Part shown: positions 16,276-24,827 of the stretch, piece by piece | Layout: every line of letters starts with the position of its first letter | How positions within the stretch are numbered: the stretch's first letter is position 1 | DNA from: Bacteroidales bacterium | Lineage (GTDB): Bacteria > Bacteroidota > Bacteroidia > Bacteroidales > WCHB1-69 | DNA: 64,000 bases | Direction of reading: 5' to 3' | Assembly (NCBI GenBank): GCA_017454945.1 | Contig: JAFTCA010000010.1 | Location: 254,427 to 318,426 of the forward strand | The notes under the pieces: model-generated | The model's database searches: none | The model's input: only the letters and a program-made list of their open reading frames with translations | What the model was told of the DNA's origin: nothing | Translations under genes and position numbers: made by a program

Positions 16276-18267
16276 TTATCTTACAATCAATTTTTGAGTA
16301 GTAGAACCGCTGTTCGACTTAACGTTTACTACATAAACACCGCTCTTCAGGTTAGAAACATTAACCTTCATGTAGTTAATGCCGTTGTAGAGTTGAGTGC
16401 TTTCGGTGTAAACAACTTGGCCGAGCAGGTTGCTGATGGTCAGTCTTACTTGTTCGTTCTTTGAAGAAGCAACTTGGATATTTACGCTTTCCATTGCGGG
16501 GTTGGGGTAAATTCTCATTTCTGACAATGAGTTGTTAGGAGTGATACCTTGGAAGTTACCCTTGCAAACCTCGCCGATGTTGTTGAAAGTACCCAGTTCG
16601 TTGGCATCAATTCTCAACCAGTACATGTAGGATTCGTTGGGAGAAATAGCTACGTTGTTTTCCTTGATGCTGGCACCTGCCAGGTAACCGCTCTGCCAGA
16701 ACATATTCAATTTGCCATCTACGATATCACGAGCCAAAACGGGATAAACGTTTTCAGTTTCAGTGATGATGGTGTTTTGCATTTCGTCAACGGTAGCTGT
16801 TGAGTCGAGTGCATTGTAAGCGTCCCAGTCAACTTGGAAGATTTCGGGGAGATATGACAGCCAGCTGATCTTGGTTTTGTCCCAAGTTTGACCGTTGTCA
16901 TCAGATTTGATACCGAATATACCTCTGAATTGGTAGTTCTTTTGACCACCTGCATCGTAGAAAGGATATTCGAGCATGCTGGTATAGATCCAATAAACTT
17001 TGCCGTCTTTTACAGCTAATTGAGGCATACTTACCATACCAGTGCCGTATTTGGCAAACTCAAGGTTTCTGAGGTAGTATAACATGCTGTCGCCAGTCAA
17101 ATCCATCATGGTCATGATAGTATATTTGTCAAGCAGGTATTGGGGCTCAAGAGCAAATAAAGGACTGTCAACTCTTTCGATGGGTTCCATAGTAGAGTTC
17201 CAGTAGAGGCATGAGCCAATGCCGGGGAAGTAGCTGTATTGACCATCATTAACTTTGTCGTTCAAGAAACGGGTAATACCGAATGCTACGTGTACGATAC
17301 CGTCGTCACCAATGGCGATAGAGCCATTGCCGTCGGTGGTGTAGGGGGTATCGGTTACCAAAGTGGTTGATTCTTTGTAGTTTTCGATGGGGTTGTCGAA
17401 AATAACGTTCTTGGTCCAAGTAGCACCATTGTCGTTGCTGATGCAATAGAACAAGTCGGTGGGGGTGTTGCAGAAGAGAATAGCAACATTGTCGCCGTTA
17501 ACAGCCATGTTATAGCCGTCGCCGCCGTATTCCAGAATACCAGCGTCTGAACCAGTACCGGGGATGATGGTGGGTTCGCCCCATTCTACGGTATTGGTAG
17601 ATGCATTGTAAGTACCTTTGTAATAAACACCTTGTGCAACGGTTCCATGATATTCGCCATCAGGATCGGTGCAGCAGAAGAGGTGGATGGTATTGCCATT
17701 AGCAACCATGGTGGGCCACATCAAAGCGGTGGATGTACCGTCTGTAGTGGTTACTTCAGGACCAACGAGGGTGCTGTAGTTCCATTCGCCCGTACCTTTG
17801 GTGGTGCGGGAAGAGATGGTCAGACCTCTTACGCCATTGTGAGAGGCAACGATTTCGGCATTACCTACGGCTACCATAGAAGGCCAGCCATGTTTTGATT
17901 GTTCGATGCGGTTGGTGGTGTTGGGACCCCATTTGCTGCCATCGAAGTAGTTGTAACCAGTACCACGGGTGTCTGCATTAGCAGCAGCACCAGTCCAGCA
18001 TGCGCTGACGGTTCCGTCTTGGTGAGCAATAATTCTTTGGCCGATTGACGAGTTGGATTGGCAATCGTAGAAAGTAGTACCGATGTATTTGGCTTTAGCG
18101 GCTTTTAACATCATAGGGGTGTTAATAGCGGGGGCTGAGCCAATTTCATTACCGGTAAGAACGGTCTTTTGTGCCGCATAGTTAGCGGGAACAAAAGTGG
18201 TTGCTTGTTGTGCTGAAAGGCTTACAATCAGACACATAAGCGAAAGGGTAAAGATTAATTTTTTCAT
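16276..18267 (-). CDS. Secreted T9SS type A cargo protein with sialidase/BNR-like repeats
   Basis: A 663-residue secreted protein: signal peptide (MKKLIFTLSLMCLIVSLSAQ), a long beta-propeller-like region, and a C-terminal T9SS type A sorting domain (from about residue 580: MRIYPNPAMESVNIQV, SNLLGQVVY, LKSGVYVVNV, TQKLIVR). The propeller region has repeated blocks with SNDNGATWTKN and SDDNGQTWDKT, Asp-box (BNR) motifs as in sialidases and other secreted beta-propellers. No arginine triad of a true sialidase can be confirmed by eye. It follows exbD by 24 bases and precedes a strong terminator, so it is the last gene of the ExbB/ExbD operon. Substrate is unknown. Confidence 0.85.
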   Translation of the reverse strand: MKKLIFTLSLMCLIVSLSAQQATTFVPANYAAQKTVLTGNEIGSAPAINTPMMLKAAKAKYIGTTFYDCQSNSSIGQRIIAHQDGTVSACWTGAAANADTRGTGYNYFDGSKWGPNTTNRIEQSKHGWPSMVAVGNAEIVASHNGVRGLTISSRTTKGTGEWNYSTLVGPEVTTTDGTSTALMWPTMVANGNTIHLFCCTDPDGEYHGTVAQGVYYKGTYNASTNTVEWGEPTIIPGTGSDAGILEYGGDGYNMAVNGDNVAILFCNTPTDLFYCISNDNGATWTKNVIFDNPIENYKESTTLVTDTPYTTDGNGSIAIGDDGIVHVAFGITRFLNDKVNDGQYSYFPGIGSCLYWNSTMEPIERVDSPLFALEPQYLLDKYTIMTMMDLTGDSMLYYLRNLEFAKYGTGMVSMPQLAVKDGKVYWIYTSMLEYPFYDAGGQKNYQFRGIFGIKSDDNGQTWDKTKISWLSYLPEIFQVDWDAYNALDSTATVDEMQNTIITETENVYPVLARDIVDGKLNMFWQSGYLAGASIKENNVAISPNESYMYWLRIDANELGTFNNIGEVCKGNFQGITPNNSLSEMRIYPNPAMESVNIQVASSKNEQVRLTISNLLGQVVYTESTQLYNGINYMKVNVSNLKSGVYVVNVKSNSGSTTQKLIVR

Positions 18268-18291
18268 ATCAGCTTTTAATTTAAGTGAATA

Positions 18292-18783
18292 TTATTTGTT
18301 GATTTCAGATTTTTTACCTGTTGCGTAATTGATTTTCAGGGCGTTGTTCTTACGTAATTCAGCCTTGATGGTGTTCACGTATCTCATTTGTACGTCCTTG
18401 TCAACTTTTAAAGAGAATGTCAGCTTCTGCTTGTCGGCTTCCGAGCGAGATTCCTTCTCCGTACCGATAAAGTCTCTCACGTCGCGAACCAGGTCTTCTT
18501 GCTTGATGGTCTGGTCGTTCAGCTGAACGGAGATTTTGCCAGGAGGAAGGGTATTCTCGTTTTTGCCGAGGGGAGCTCCGATATAGATGTTGGCAACCAG
18601 CGATTTTTTCTCCAGTTTATGGATCTCGGTGGCCTTAGGAGGCGTGTATTTCACTTTCAGGGTGGCTTCACGCATATTGGTAATCACCATGAAGAAAAAC
18701 AAGAACATGAAGATAATATCGGACATGGAGCCGGTATTGATTTCCGGAACTTCCTTTTTTTCGCCTTTTCTAAAACGTGCCAT
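18292..18783 (-). CDS. exbD: ExbD/TolR family proton-channel subunit (second copy)
   Basis: A 163-residue ExbD/TolR protein: a short cytoplasmic N-terminus, one membrane segment (SDIIFMFLFFFMVITNM) carrying the Asp of the proton path, and a periplasmic domain. It lacks the polar linker sequence of the upstream ExbD and is shorter; the two are paralogues, and pairs of ExbD are common in Bacteroidota. It starts 2 bases after the stop of the other exbD, so the two are translated together. The N-terminus RFRKGEKKEVPEINTGSMSD matches this Bacteroidota type. Confidence 0.88.
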   Translation of the reverse strand: MARFRKGEKKEVPEINTGSMSDIIFMFLFFFMVITNMREATLKVKYTPPKATEIHKLEKKSLVANIYIGAPLGKNENTLPPGKISVQLNDQTIKQEDLVRDVRDFIGTEKESRSEADKQKLTFSLKVDKDVQMRYVNTIKAELRKNNALKINYATGKKSEINK

Positions 18784-18785
18784 AA

Positions 18786-19364
18786 TTATTCTGCTTTACT
18801 GTAATCAATTGGAGGAGCTTCTGAGATGTTCATGGGGATGGCCTTCTGGACAGATTTTCTCAATGCGGTGTCAAGAGCGTCGTACTTCTTGCCGAAGTAA
18901 GAAACGGCAACCTTGTCGCGCAGTTCGTTCACTGCCTTTTCCAGCTCATTCTGTACCTGAACATACATTTCGTAACTTGTACTCTGGTCGTTGGTAAGAG
19001 AAATTACGCCCTTCGAAACGGCAAATTCACCAATATTGTCAATCTCTTTGATTTCCTTTTCGGGGAGGTTTGCCTGATTGGCCGGGTTTTCCAAGAATTC
19101 CTTGGCTTTCTCTTTTAATTGAGAGATGTTCAATTCTTCACCGTTTACCCACAATGCGTCGTTAAAGTTCACCAAAACGTTCAAAACGTTACGTTTGTTA
19201 ATATCGGCTTTGATGTCCTTTGCATTCTCGTCTTTGGGAGGGGGTAATCTTCTCGGAATACCCTGCTCGGTATTGATAGACGAGGTGAGTAAGAAGAAGG
19301 TCAGTAGCAGGAAGGAGATGTCTGCCATTGAACCCGTGTTAATTCCTGGTGCTTTTCTTGCCAT
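18786..19364 (-). CDS. exbD: ExbD/TolR family proton-channel subunit (first copy)
   Basis: A 192-residue ExbD/TolR protein. The N-terminus MARKAPGINTGSMADISFLLLTFFLLTSS has the conserved membrane Asp (in ADIS), followed by a periplasmic domain with a long charged linker. With ExbB it forms the proton-driven motor that energises TonB-type transport or other envelope work. It starts 1 base after the 19366 gene stop, within a five-gene run. Confidence 0.88.
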   Translation of the reverse strand: MARKAPGINTGSMADISFLLLTFFLLTSSINTEQGIPRRLPPPKDENAKDIKADINKRNVLNVLVNFNDALWVNGEELNISQLKEKAKEFLENPANQANLPEKEIKEIDNIGEFAVSKGVISLTNDQSTSYEMYVQVQNELEKAVNELRDKVAVSYFGKKYDALDTALRKSVQKAIPMNISEAPPIDYSKAE

Positions 19365-19365
19365 T

Positions 19366-20310
19366 TTATTTAGCTTTTTTAACTGCGTTCATAATAATGG
19401 TACCGACAATTGCCAGTATCGCTCCGAAAAATACGACATAGAAAGTGAACATACCGCCACCTATCCATTTCAGCTGTTGGCCGGAAACGTGCATCTTGAT
19501 GGCTGAATCGGTCAGCTCGGGTGAGGAGATGGCGTAGCCAATAAGGAAGATGACAACCAGTGCCACCAGTCCGAGCAATCCTTTGTACGATTCCTTGAAG
19601 TTGCCTGCGATGTTCATGATGGAGAAGAACAGCAGCAGACCAATGGTCAGCAAGACAATGATATAAACGAAGATGATAGCGATGTTCAATGTGGTGGAAC
19701 CTTTTGAGAAGGAGTCCAGGTCGTCCTGGAAGTTCTTCAATTCGGTTTCTTTCTTGCTGGTTGATACGATATCGTTGATGGCGTTAGCTTGAGCCAAGAT
19801 AGAGTTGGTCACTTTCAGGTTTTCCTTTTGTACCAGGTAGTCGTTCTTGATACCGGCATACTCTTTCTTCAACGATTCGATGTATTTCTCCAGACCTTTG
19901 AAATTCTTTACTTTGCGAAAGCCGTTGATATATTTCTCGGCATTGTCGCATTGTGCGAAAAGGACTTTTGAATAATGGTCAAAATCCTGTTGGAAGGCGG
20001 GGAAGGTCTCCTCGGTCTGTTCTTCCAGTTGGCAAATATAGGTATAGAGAATGTCCTTTTGGAGTTGAGCGGCTTTCAGTTGGGCGTTCATGGTGTCGGC
20101 CTTGGTCTGGTAAGTCGCGATGGTTGTGGGAAGGGTTTCAGGGGTTGCGGATTTGAAAGCAGCCAGCATTTCGGGGTTGTTTTCTTTCAGCACGCACACC
20201 TCGTCAAACTTGTCGGATTTCTTCTGGTCGAAGCCAACCACGAACCACAAGGTCAGGAGACAGGTGATGATGCCTACCGCAAAAATGACTATATTTGTTA
20301 TTCTTCTCAT
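19366..20310 (-). CDS. Membrane protein of unknown function in an ExbB/ExbD operon
   Basis: A 314-residue protein: one N-terminal membrane segment (NIVIFAVGIITCLLTLWFVVGF), a central predicted coiled-coil or helical region of about 150 residues rich in Lys, Glu and Gln, then three membrane segments (AIIFVYIIVLLTIGLLLFF, LGLVALVVIFLIGY, MFTFYVVFFGAILAIVGTI). I know of this protein only as a Bacteroidota ExbB/ExbD neighbour without a described role. It sits between exbB and the first exbD, separated by 39 and 1 bases, which suggests a structural part of the motor complex (inference). Confidence 0.75.
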   Translation of the reverse strand: MRRITNIVIFAVGIITCLLTLWFVVGFDQKKSDKFDEVCVLKENNPEMLAAFKSATPETLPTTIATYQTKADTMNAQLKAAQLQKDILYTYICQLEEQTEETFPAFQQDFDHYSKVLFAQCDNAEKYINGFRKVKNFKGLEKYIESLKKEYAGIKNDYLVQKENLKVTNSILAQANAINDIVSTSKKETELKNFQDDLDSFSKGSTTLNIAIIFVYIIVLLTIGLLLFFSIMNIAGNFKESYKGLLGLVALVVIFLIGYAISSPELTDSAIKMHVSGQQLKWIGGGMFTFYVVFFGAILAIVGTIIMNAVKKAK

Positions 20311-20349
20311 AATCTTCTAATAATTATTGAGTTATAAACCTAAACGGGT

Positions 20350-21159
20350 TTATTTTTTATTTTTGATCAGGATATCCATGAAGGAGATGGTAGCGTCTTC
20401 CATATCGTTCACGATAGAGTCGATCTTAGAAAGGATATAGTTGTAGAATATTTGGAGAATGATAGCGGTGAACAAACCGAATACGGTAGTCAACAAGGCC
20501 ACTTTCATACCACCGGCAACGATGGTCGGGGAGATATCGCCTGCGCGTTCGATATCATCGAATGCCTGAACCATACCGATTACAGTACCAGCGAAACCCA
20601 ACATGGGGCCCAAAGCCATGAACAAGCCGATCCAGCTGAGGTTGGTCTCCAGTTTGCTCATCTGAACGCCACCGTAGGAAACAACGGCTTTCTCTACTGA
20701 TTCGAGACCTTCATCATAGCGGTCCAAACCCTGATAGAACACACCAGCCAAGGGGCCTTTGGTGTCGCGGCAGAGAGCTTTTGCTTTTTCAATACCGCCG
20801 GTTTTCAAAGCCTCTTCCAGTTTGCTCAACAGTTTGCCTGAGTTAACACTTGCCATGTTGAGGTAGAAAATTCTTTCGATAACGAATACCAAACCTGCGA
20901 TCAAGCAGATGAGCACGAATGACATCCACATAGCACCACCCTGGATGAACTTCTCTTTCAAGGTGTAGTGAAGACTCTGTTCGATAACTTCGTTTTCATC
21001 TTCAATCAGTTGGGCTGTTTCAGCAGGTTGCTCGGCCTGAACTTGTTCAGTAGTGTCTGCAGGAGCAGCTTTTTGATCTTTCTTCTGTGCAAACGCAGCG
21101 TTTGCCATACCGAAGGTAAGGAAACCTATTACGGTAAATAAAGCAATGAGTTTTTTCAT
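20350..21159 (-). CDS. exbB: ExbB/TolQ/MotA family proton-channel protein with signal peptide
   Basis: A 269-residue MotA/TolQ/ExbB-type protein. Unusually for E. coli ExbB but usual here, it begins with a cleavable-looking signal (MKKLIALFTVIGFLTFGMANAAFAQ) and a Gln/Ala/Glu-rich linker, then a first core helix (MWMSFVLICLIAGLVFVIERIFYL), a cytoplasmic domain, and two further helices (LSWIGLFMALGPMLGFAGTVIGM and the C-terminal ALLTTVFGLFTAIILQIF) with the TolQ-type conserved Gly and Thr. It is the first gene of the five-gene operon, and tRNA-Ser lies upstream. No TAnnTTTG element is visible directly before it. Confidence 0.9.
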   Translation of the reverse strand: MKKLIALFTVIGFLTFGMANAAFAQKKDQKAAPADTTEQVQAEQPAETAQLIEDENEVIEQSLHYTLKEKFIQGGAMWMSFVLICLIAGLVFVIERIFYLNMASVNSGKLLSKLEEALKTGGIEKAKALCRDTKGPLAGVFYQGLDRYDEGLESVEKAVVSYGGVQMSKLETNLSWIGLFMALGPMLGFAGTVIGMVQAFDDIERAGDISPTIVAGGMKVALLTTVFGLFTAIILQIFYNYILSKIDSIVNDMEDATISFMDILIKNKK

Positions 21160-21225
21160 AATGAACTTTACTTTTGATTTAAAAAATTGTTTTATTGTTT
21201 TCTATTCTAATTTGTTTCATTGTTT

Positions 21226-21316
21226 TGGCGGAGAGAAAGGGATTCGAACCCTTGAAACGCTTTCGGCGTTTACACACTTTCCAGGCGTGCGCCTTCGACC
21301 ACTCGGCCATCTCTCC
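21226..21316 (-). tRNA. tRNA-Ser (anticodon GGA)
   Basis: A long variable arm (GCGAAAGC-type stem from AACGCCGAAAGCGTT) marks a class II tRNA. The acceptor is GGAGAGA with TCTCTCC, the anticodon loop CTGGAAA has GGA reading TCC and TCT, and GCCA at the 3' end means CCA is encoded. It lies 66 bases upstream of exbB on the same strand. Confidence 0.95.
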
Positions 21317-21578
21317 TTGCGCTATTTTTTGAGGGTGCTAAATTACAAAAAATTTTTAACCTGCAGATTATCCCTTTATAAAATTTGTTTTTTTTACGAA
21401 AGGGTATCTTATGTTATTGTGTGATAATTGTTTATGTAAAATGTTAGTATTGAAGTGAATAAGAAACTATCGTGTGATTTTTGTCCTTTTTTTTCTGAAA
21501 AAGAAGAAAACACCACCCAAAGAGGTGTTGGTGGTCATATTATTATAATGTTGTAGGGAGGAGGGAATTGTTGAAGAG

Positions 21579-21695
21579 AGGAGTGAGAAGTGAATAGTGA
21601 GTAGTTAAGAAGTTAAGGAACTAAGGAGTTAAGATTTGTTGTAGTGAGTAGTGAACAGTGAGAAGTGATTAAAGTTAAGAAACTAAGAAGTTAAG
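21579..21695. repeat. Heptamer/octamer repeat tract in the exbB-tatD gap
   Basis: The 416 bases from tRNA-Ser to tatD hold no supportable gene. Bases 21320-21580 are AT-rich sequence with no gene seen. From 21579 there are AGTGARN heptamers, then octamers of GTTAAGAA type, then heptamers again and octamers again (units such as AGTGAGA, GTTAAGGA). The same octamers occur at 24619-24650 and, reversed, at 25998-26018. Confidence 0.75.
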
Positions 21696-21732
21696 TGTTA
21701 TTGTTTTATTTGAATTTGTTCTCTGTTCTTAA

Positions 21733-22521
21733 TTATGAATTAGTTTCAGTTTTCAGTTTCTGAAAAATCCTTTGGCTGTTTTCGGTGGTGATGCGGGCGA
21801 TATCTTCAAGGGGCAGGTCGCACACTTCGGCCACTTTGGCGGCGATGAGCGGGATGTACATGCTTTCGTTGCGGGTGCCTCGGTGCGGGGTGGGGGCAAG
21901 GAAGGGGGCGTCGGTCTCGAGCACGATATGTTCGGGTCCCACGGCCTTTACGATCTCCTGCAGTTTGTTGTTTTTGAAGGTGACCACGCCGCCGATGCCC
22001 AGGGCAAAGCCATGTCGGATGGCCCATTCAGCCTCTTGGATTCCACCCGAGAAGCAGTGGAGCACGCCACTCCATTGCACGTTGCCAAACTTGTTGAAGA
22101 TGGCGAGCGCATCTTCGTAGCCGCTGCGGATGTGGATAGAGAGAGGCATGTTGCGCTCGCGTGCCCAAGTGAGTTGGGTGTAGAACACCTCCTGTTGCTC
22201 GCTCCGTAGCGACGTGTCGTGGTAGAGGTCGATGCCGATCTCGCCGATGCCGGCCACACGCGGGTCGGTCAGCAGACTTTCCATCAGGGCCAGGTCTTCG
22301 CGATAGGTTTCGGTGATGTCGGTAGGGTGCAGCCCGATGAGCGGAAAGAGATGCTGCGGATACTGGTCGGCGGCTTCAAACAAACTATTGATGCTCTGTG
22401 CATTGACACAGGGCACAATGGCTTGTGTTACGCCCGCTTCGACAGCCCGTGCCACCACCTCGTCGAAATCGTCGGGGTAGTATTCTCGCGACAAATGGGT
22501 ATGAGTATCAACCAAATTCAT
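21733..22521 (-). CDS. tatD: TatD family metal-dependent DNase
   Basis: A 262-residue TatD-type hydrolase, a TIM-barrel nuclease active on DNA. The N-terminus MNLVDTHTHLS holds the HxH metal pair; GIGEIGIDLYHD has the bridging Glu, FYTQLTWARERNMPLSIHIRSG and VLHCFSGG continue the family, and LETDAPFLAPTPHRGTRNE is the Asp-metal strand. The start at 22521 (MNLVDTH) is chosen; the longer frame runs towards the promoter. The C-terminus QKLKTETNS is encoded by a heptamer repeat that runs through the stop, so the last residues are likely repeat-derived. Confidence 0.93.
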   Translation of the reverse strand: MNLVDTHTHLSREYYPDDFDEVVARAVEAGVTQAIVPCVNAQSINSLFEAADQYPQHLFPLIGLHPTDITETYREDLALMESLLTDPRVAGIGEIGIDLYHDTSLRSEQQEVFYTQLTWARERNMPLSIHIRSGYEDALAIFNKFGNVQWSGVLHCFSGGIQEAEWAIRHGFALGIGGVVTFKNNKLQEIVKAVGPEHIVLETDAPFLAPTPHRGTRNESMYIPLIAAKVAEVCDLPLEDIARITTENSQRIFQKLKTETNS

Positions 22522-22539
22522 ATTCCGAAAATTTGGTTG

Positions 22540-22547
22540 CAAAAGTA
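22540..22547 (-). promoter_or_regulatory. -7 element of tatD
   Basis: TACTTTTG on the minus strand, 18 bases before the tatD ATG. Confidence 0.45.
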
Positions 22548-22733
22548 CAAGATTTCCAATTTTGAACTAAAAAACAATTCAACTTGGTTCCAAAAAATCT
22601 CAAAAACATCCAAAATTAATAGAAAATAAAAAAAATAAAATGCAGATAATCAATAAGATAAAATACGAATCCTTAAAAAAACTTAATAAAATAAAAAAAA
22701 ATAACAATGAAGTATTACATCAAAATATTTTAG

Positions 22734-22741
22734 TACTTTTG
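22734..22741 (+). promoter_or_regulatory. -7 element of the 22781 lipoprotein gene
   Basis: TACTTTTG followed by GCA, 39 bases before the ATG at 22781. The upstream 200 bases are AT-rich and hold no gene that I can support. Confidence 0.5.
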
Positions 22742-22780
22742 CACCGAAAAATCTATTTATTAACTTAAAAATCAAATACT

Positions 22781-23308
22781 ATGAAAAAGAACATTTTAAT
22801 GGCTGCTTTAATTGCAGTTTTAGCTTTCGGTCTTTTCTCATGCAACAAAGAAGAAGCATCAAAGAAGGAACTGTTGACCAACACGGCTGGTTGGCAATTA
22901 GCTGAAGGTACCATTACTCCTGCTTATGAAACCGCTGCTGGTGACATGATTTCTGACATGATGGATTATCTGTACACTTGCGAAAAAGATGATGAAATCC
23001 TTTTCAATGCTGACGGTTCAGAAATCATCACAACCAACGTAAAATGTGCTGAAGGCGAAGGTCTCCAAGGTGACAAAGTTGCCGGTTTATGGCATTTTGA
23101 CAACGAAGAAGATCCTCAAGTTCTCTACATGCAATTACCTTTCTTCTATGATGAAACCGGCAACGCATTGGATGCAGAACAAGAAAACTGCACAATTAAA
23201 GACATCACCAAGGATGCGCTGCAACTTACCTACACTTTCGAAGTTGAAGGCACCAAATACACCTTCCAGATGACTTACAAAGATCCCAAAAAAGTTGCCA
23301 AGAAATAA
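22781..23308 (+). CDS. Small lipoprotein, lipocalin-like appearance
   Basis: A 175-residue lipoprotein with lipobox FGLFSC (Cys21 in MKKNILMAALIAVLAFGLFSC). The mature part has the pattern of Bacteroidota lipocalin-like lipoproteins: TAGWQLAEGTITPA at the front, ILFNADGSEIIT and LWHFDNEEDPQVLYMQL in the middle, and a terminal YTFEVEGTKYTFQMTYK strand pair. That assignment rests on resemblance only; ligand and role are unknown. It is acidic and ends KKVAKK. The next gene starts 47 bases on, so a two-gene unit ending in a terminator at 23669 is likely. Confidence 0.75.
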   Translation: MKKNILMAALIAVLAFGLFSCNKEEASKKELLTNTAGWQLAEGTITPAYETAAGDMISDMMDYLYTCEKDDEILFNADGSEIITTNVKCAEGEGLQGDKVAGLWHFDNEEDPQVLYMQLPFFYDETGNALDAEQENCTIKDITKDALQLTYTFEVEGTKYTFQMTYKDPKKVAKK

Positions 23309-23355
23309 TTTTCAGACAATTCATAATTTAACCAAAAACTTAAAATCTTAAAACA

Positions 23356-23646
23356 ATGAAAAAAGTATTTTTAGTATTATTAGCAGCTGGCATGTTTGTT
23401 GCTTGTGGTAACAAAGCCGCTCAAGAAGAAGCAACTGACACTACAGCAGTAGTTGAAGAAGTTGTAGTAGAAGAAGCTCCCGTAGTAGAAGAAGCTCCCG
23501 TAGCTGAAGAAGCTGCTGCTCCTGCTGAAGAAACCAAAACCATCAAGAGCGCTGCTACCAAAGCCGCTATCAATGCAATTGAACAAGGTAGTGAAGCTGC
23601 TACCGAAGCAACTGTAAAAGAAATCCAAACTAAGAGCAGAAGATAA
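23356..23646 (+). CDS. Small acidic low-complexity lipoprotein
   Basis: A 96-residue lipoprotein (lipobox MFVAC, Cys17). The mature part is a low-complexity acidic stretch of Val, Glu, Ala and Pro (repeats such as VEEAPVVEEAPVAEE) followed by a Lys/Ala/Thr-rich helical tail (SAATKAAINAIEQGSEAATEA) ending in KSRR. The acidic half suggests a flexible spacer, the basic tail a contact point with peptidoglycan or nucleic acid, but this is inference. No close family is known to me. It is followed by a strong terminator. Confidence 0.7.
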   Translation: MKKVFLVLLAAGMFVACGNKAAQEEATDTTAVVEEVVVEEAPVVEEAPVAEEAAAPAEETKTIKSAATKAAINAIEQGSEAATEATVKEIQTKSRR

Positions 23647-23668
23647 TTTATCTTTTAGTTTTAGTTAC

Positions 23669-23703
23669 AAAAAAGCGGAACTTGAAAAAGTTCCGCTTTT
23701 TTT
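23669..23703 (+). terminator. Rho-independent terminator of the two lipoprotein genes
   Basis: AAAAAGCGGAACTT pairs with AAGTTCCGCTTTTT around a GAAA-type loop, followed by T residues. It lies 23 bases past the 23356 gene. Confidence 0.9.
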
Positions 23704-23719
23704 ATGTTCATTTGAATCG

Positions 23720-24526
23720 TTACCGTGGCAGTTTGAAGACATCGGCAAGCTCGTCGAGTTGTGCTTCGGTCATGCCGTCGGGGGTGAAGCCCATCATTTT
23801 GGCGTTCAGGTAGATTTGTGCCGACTTGGAGAGGGTGTCGATGACGTCGAAGCAGTCGATGACATCGTTGCCGACGGCGAGGATGCCGTGCTTTTCCCAG
23901 AGGACCACATCGTGTTGGGCCAGCTGCTTGATGGTGGCATTGGCCAGGTCCATGGTGCCCGGAATCTCGTAGGGGACAATGCCCACGCCCTTAGGCGCGA
24001 TGATGCGGCATTCGGGAATCATGGCCCACAAGGTGCGAGTCAGCACACCAGGTTTGAGGAAGTAAGCGCTGTGCGACATGGCCACCAGGTCGGTGGGGTG
24101 GGTGTGCAGCACCACGCGGTTGGGTTGTCCTTTCTCGCGCAGGAAGTGGTGCATCGACAGGTGTGAGGGCAGCTCGGAAGTGGGTTTCACTTCTTTGTCG
24201 GCGATGATGTCGCAGGCAGTGCCATCATGGTTGATGCGCAGGATGGCGCCGTTATCCATGGGTGCGGTGGCCACATAGCGCATACGCTTGCCCGTACCTG
24301 TGATATAGAAGAAATTGTCGGCCAGTAGCGGAAACGCTTTCGGCAGCGTAATAGTCTTCAGTGAAGGCATGTTGGCGGCATCGGCTGGCATGTAGTCGGT
24401 GATGTTGACCGAGATGTTGCCGCCGTTGTACTCGGCCCAGCCGCGTTGCCACAGATAGCCGGCCACTTCGGCAATCTTGCCGACTTCGCGAGTTAGCATT
24501 TCATTGTTGTTCAAGATAGAGTTCAT
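23720..24526 (-). CDS. rhaD: Rhamnulose-1-phosphate aldolase (RhaD), class II aldolase
   Basis: A 268-residue class II aldolase/adducin-family protein. EYNGGNISVNITDYM, TGTGKRMRYVA, HLSMHHFLREKGQPNRVVLHTHPTDLVAMSH with the zinc His residues, and WEKHGILAVG follow RhaD, which splits L-rhamnulose-1-phosphate into dihydroxyacetone phosphate and lactaldehyde. The start at 24526 is used because the longer frame begins MYLC, which is the promoter TACCTTTG read as protein. No rhaA, rhaB or regulator is adjacent; a fuculose or other class II substrate cannot be excluded. Confidence 0.85.
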   Translation of the reverse strand: MNSILNNNEMLTREVGKIAEVAGYLWQRGWAEYNGGNISVNITDYMPADAANMPSLKTITLPKAFPLLADNFFYITGTGKRMRYVATAPMDNGAILRINHDGTACDIIADKEVKPTSELPSHLSMHHFLREKGQPNRVVLHTHPTDLVAMSHSAYFLKPGVLTRTLWAMIPECRIIAPKGVGIVPYEIPGTMDLANATIKQLAQHDVVLWEKHGILAVGNDVIDCFDVIDTLSKSAQIYLNAKMMGFTPDGMTEAQLDELADVFKLPR

Positions 24527-24554
24527 GATGTTGGGTTTTTCAAAATTGGGAATG

Positions 24555-24562
24555 CAAAGGTA
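24555..24562 (-). promoter_or_regulatory. -7 element of rhaD
   Basis: TACCTTTG on the minus strand, 28 bases before the rhaD ATG. No TTG at 17-23 bases upstream. Confidence 0.5.
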
Positions 24563-24572
24563 CAATATATTG

Positions 24573-24718
24573 TTGAAATGTTGATGTGTTTAACTGTTGA
24601 ATTGTTGAAATGGTTATTAGTTAAGAAGTTGAGAAACTAAGGAGTTAAGAATTATTGAGTTATAGAATTATAGATATTTAATGTCTAACAACTAAAAACT
24701 AACATCTAACAACTATTT
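24573..24718. repeat. Octamer and heptamer repeat tract upstream of ftsW
   Basis: Three sub-tracts follow each other: five octamers of the TTGAAATG type (24573-24612), four octamers of the GTTAAGAA type (about 24619-24650), and five heptamers of the CTAACAA type (24684-24718). No gene is seen in this 250-base spacer. Confidence 0.75.
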
Positions 24719-24777
24719 TCAACATTCCATTGTTTGTCATTTTTCACTTCGTCTCTTTTTACCACCTTGAAAACCCT

Positions 24778-24785
24778 TACCTTTG
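24778..24785 (+). promoter_or_regulatory. -7 element of ftsW
   Basis: TACCTTTG, 42 bases before the ftsW ATG. Confidence 0.5.
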
Positions 24786-24827
24786 CAAGATACTGCCGTT
24801 TTGTATTTTCATAGAAAGGAATTGTTT

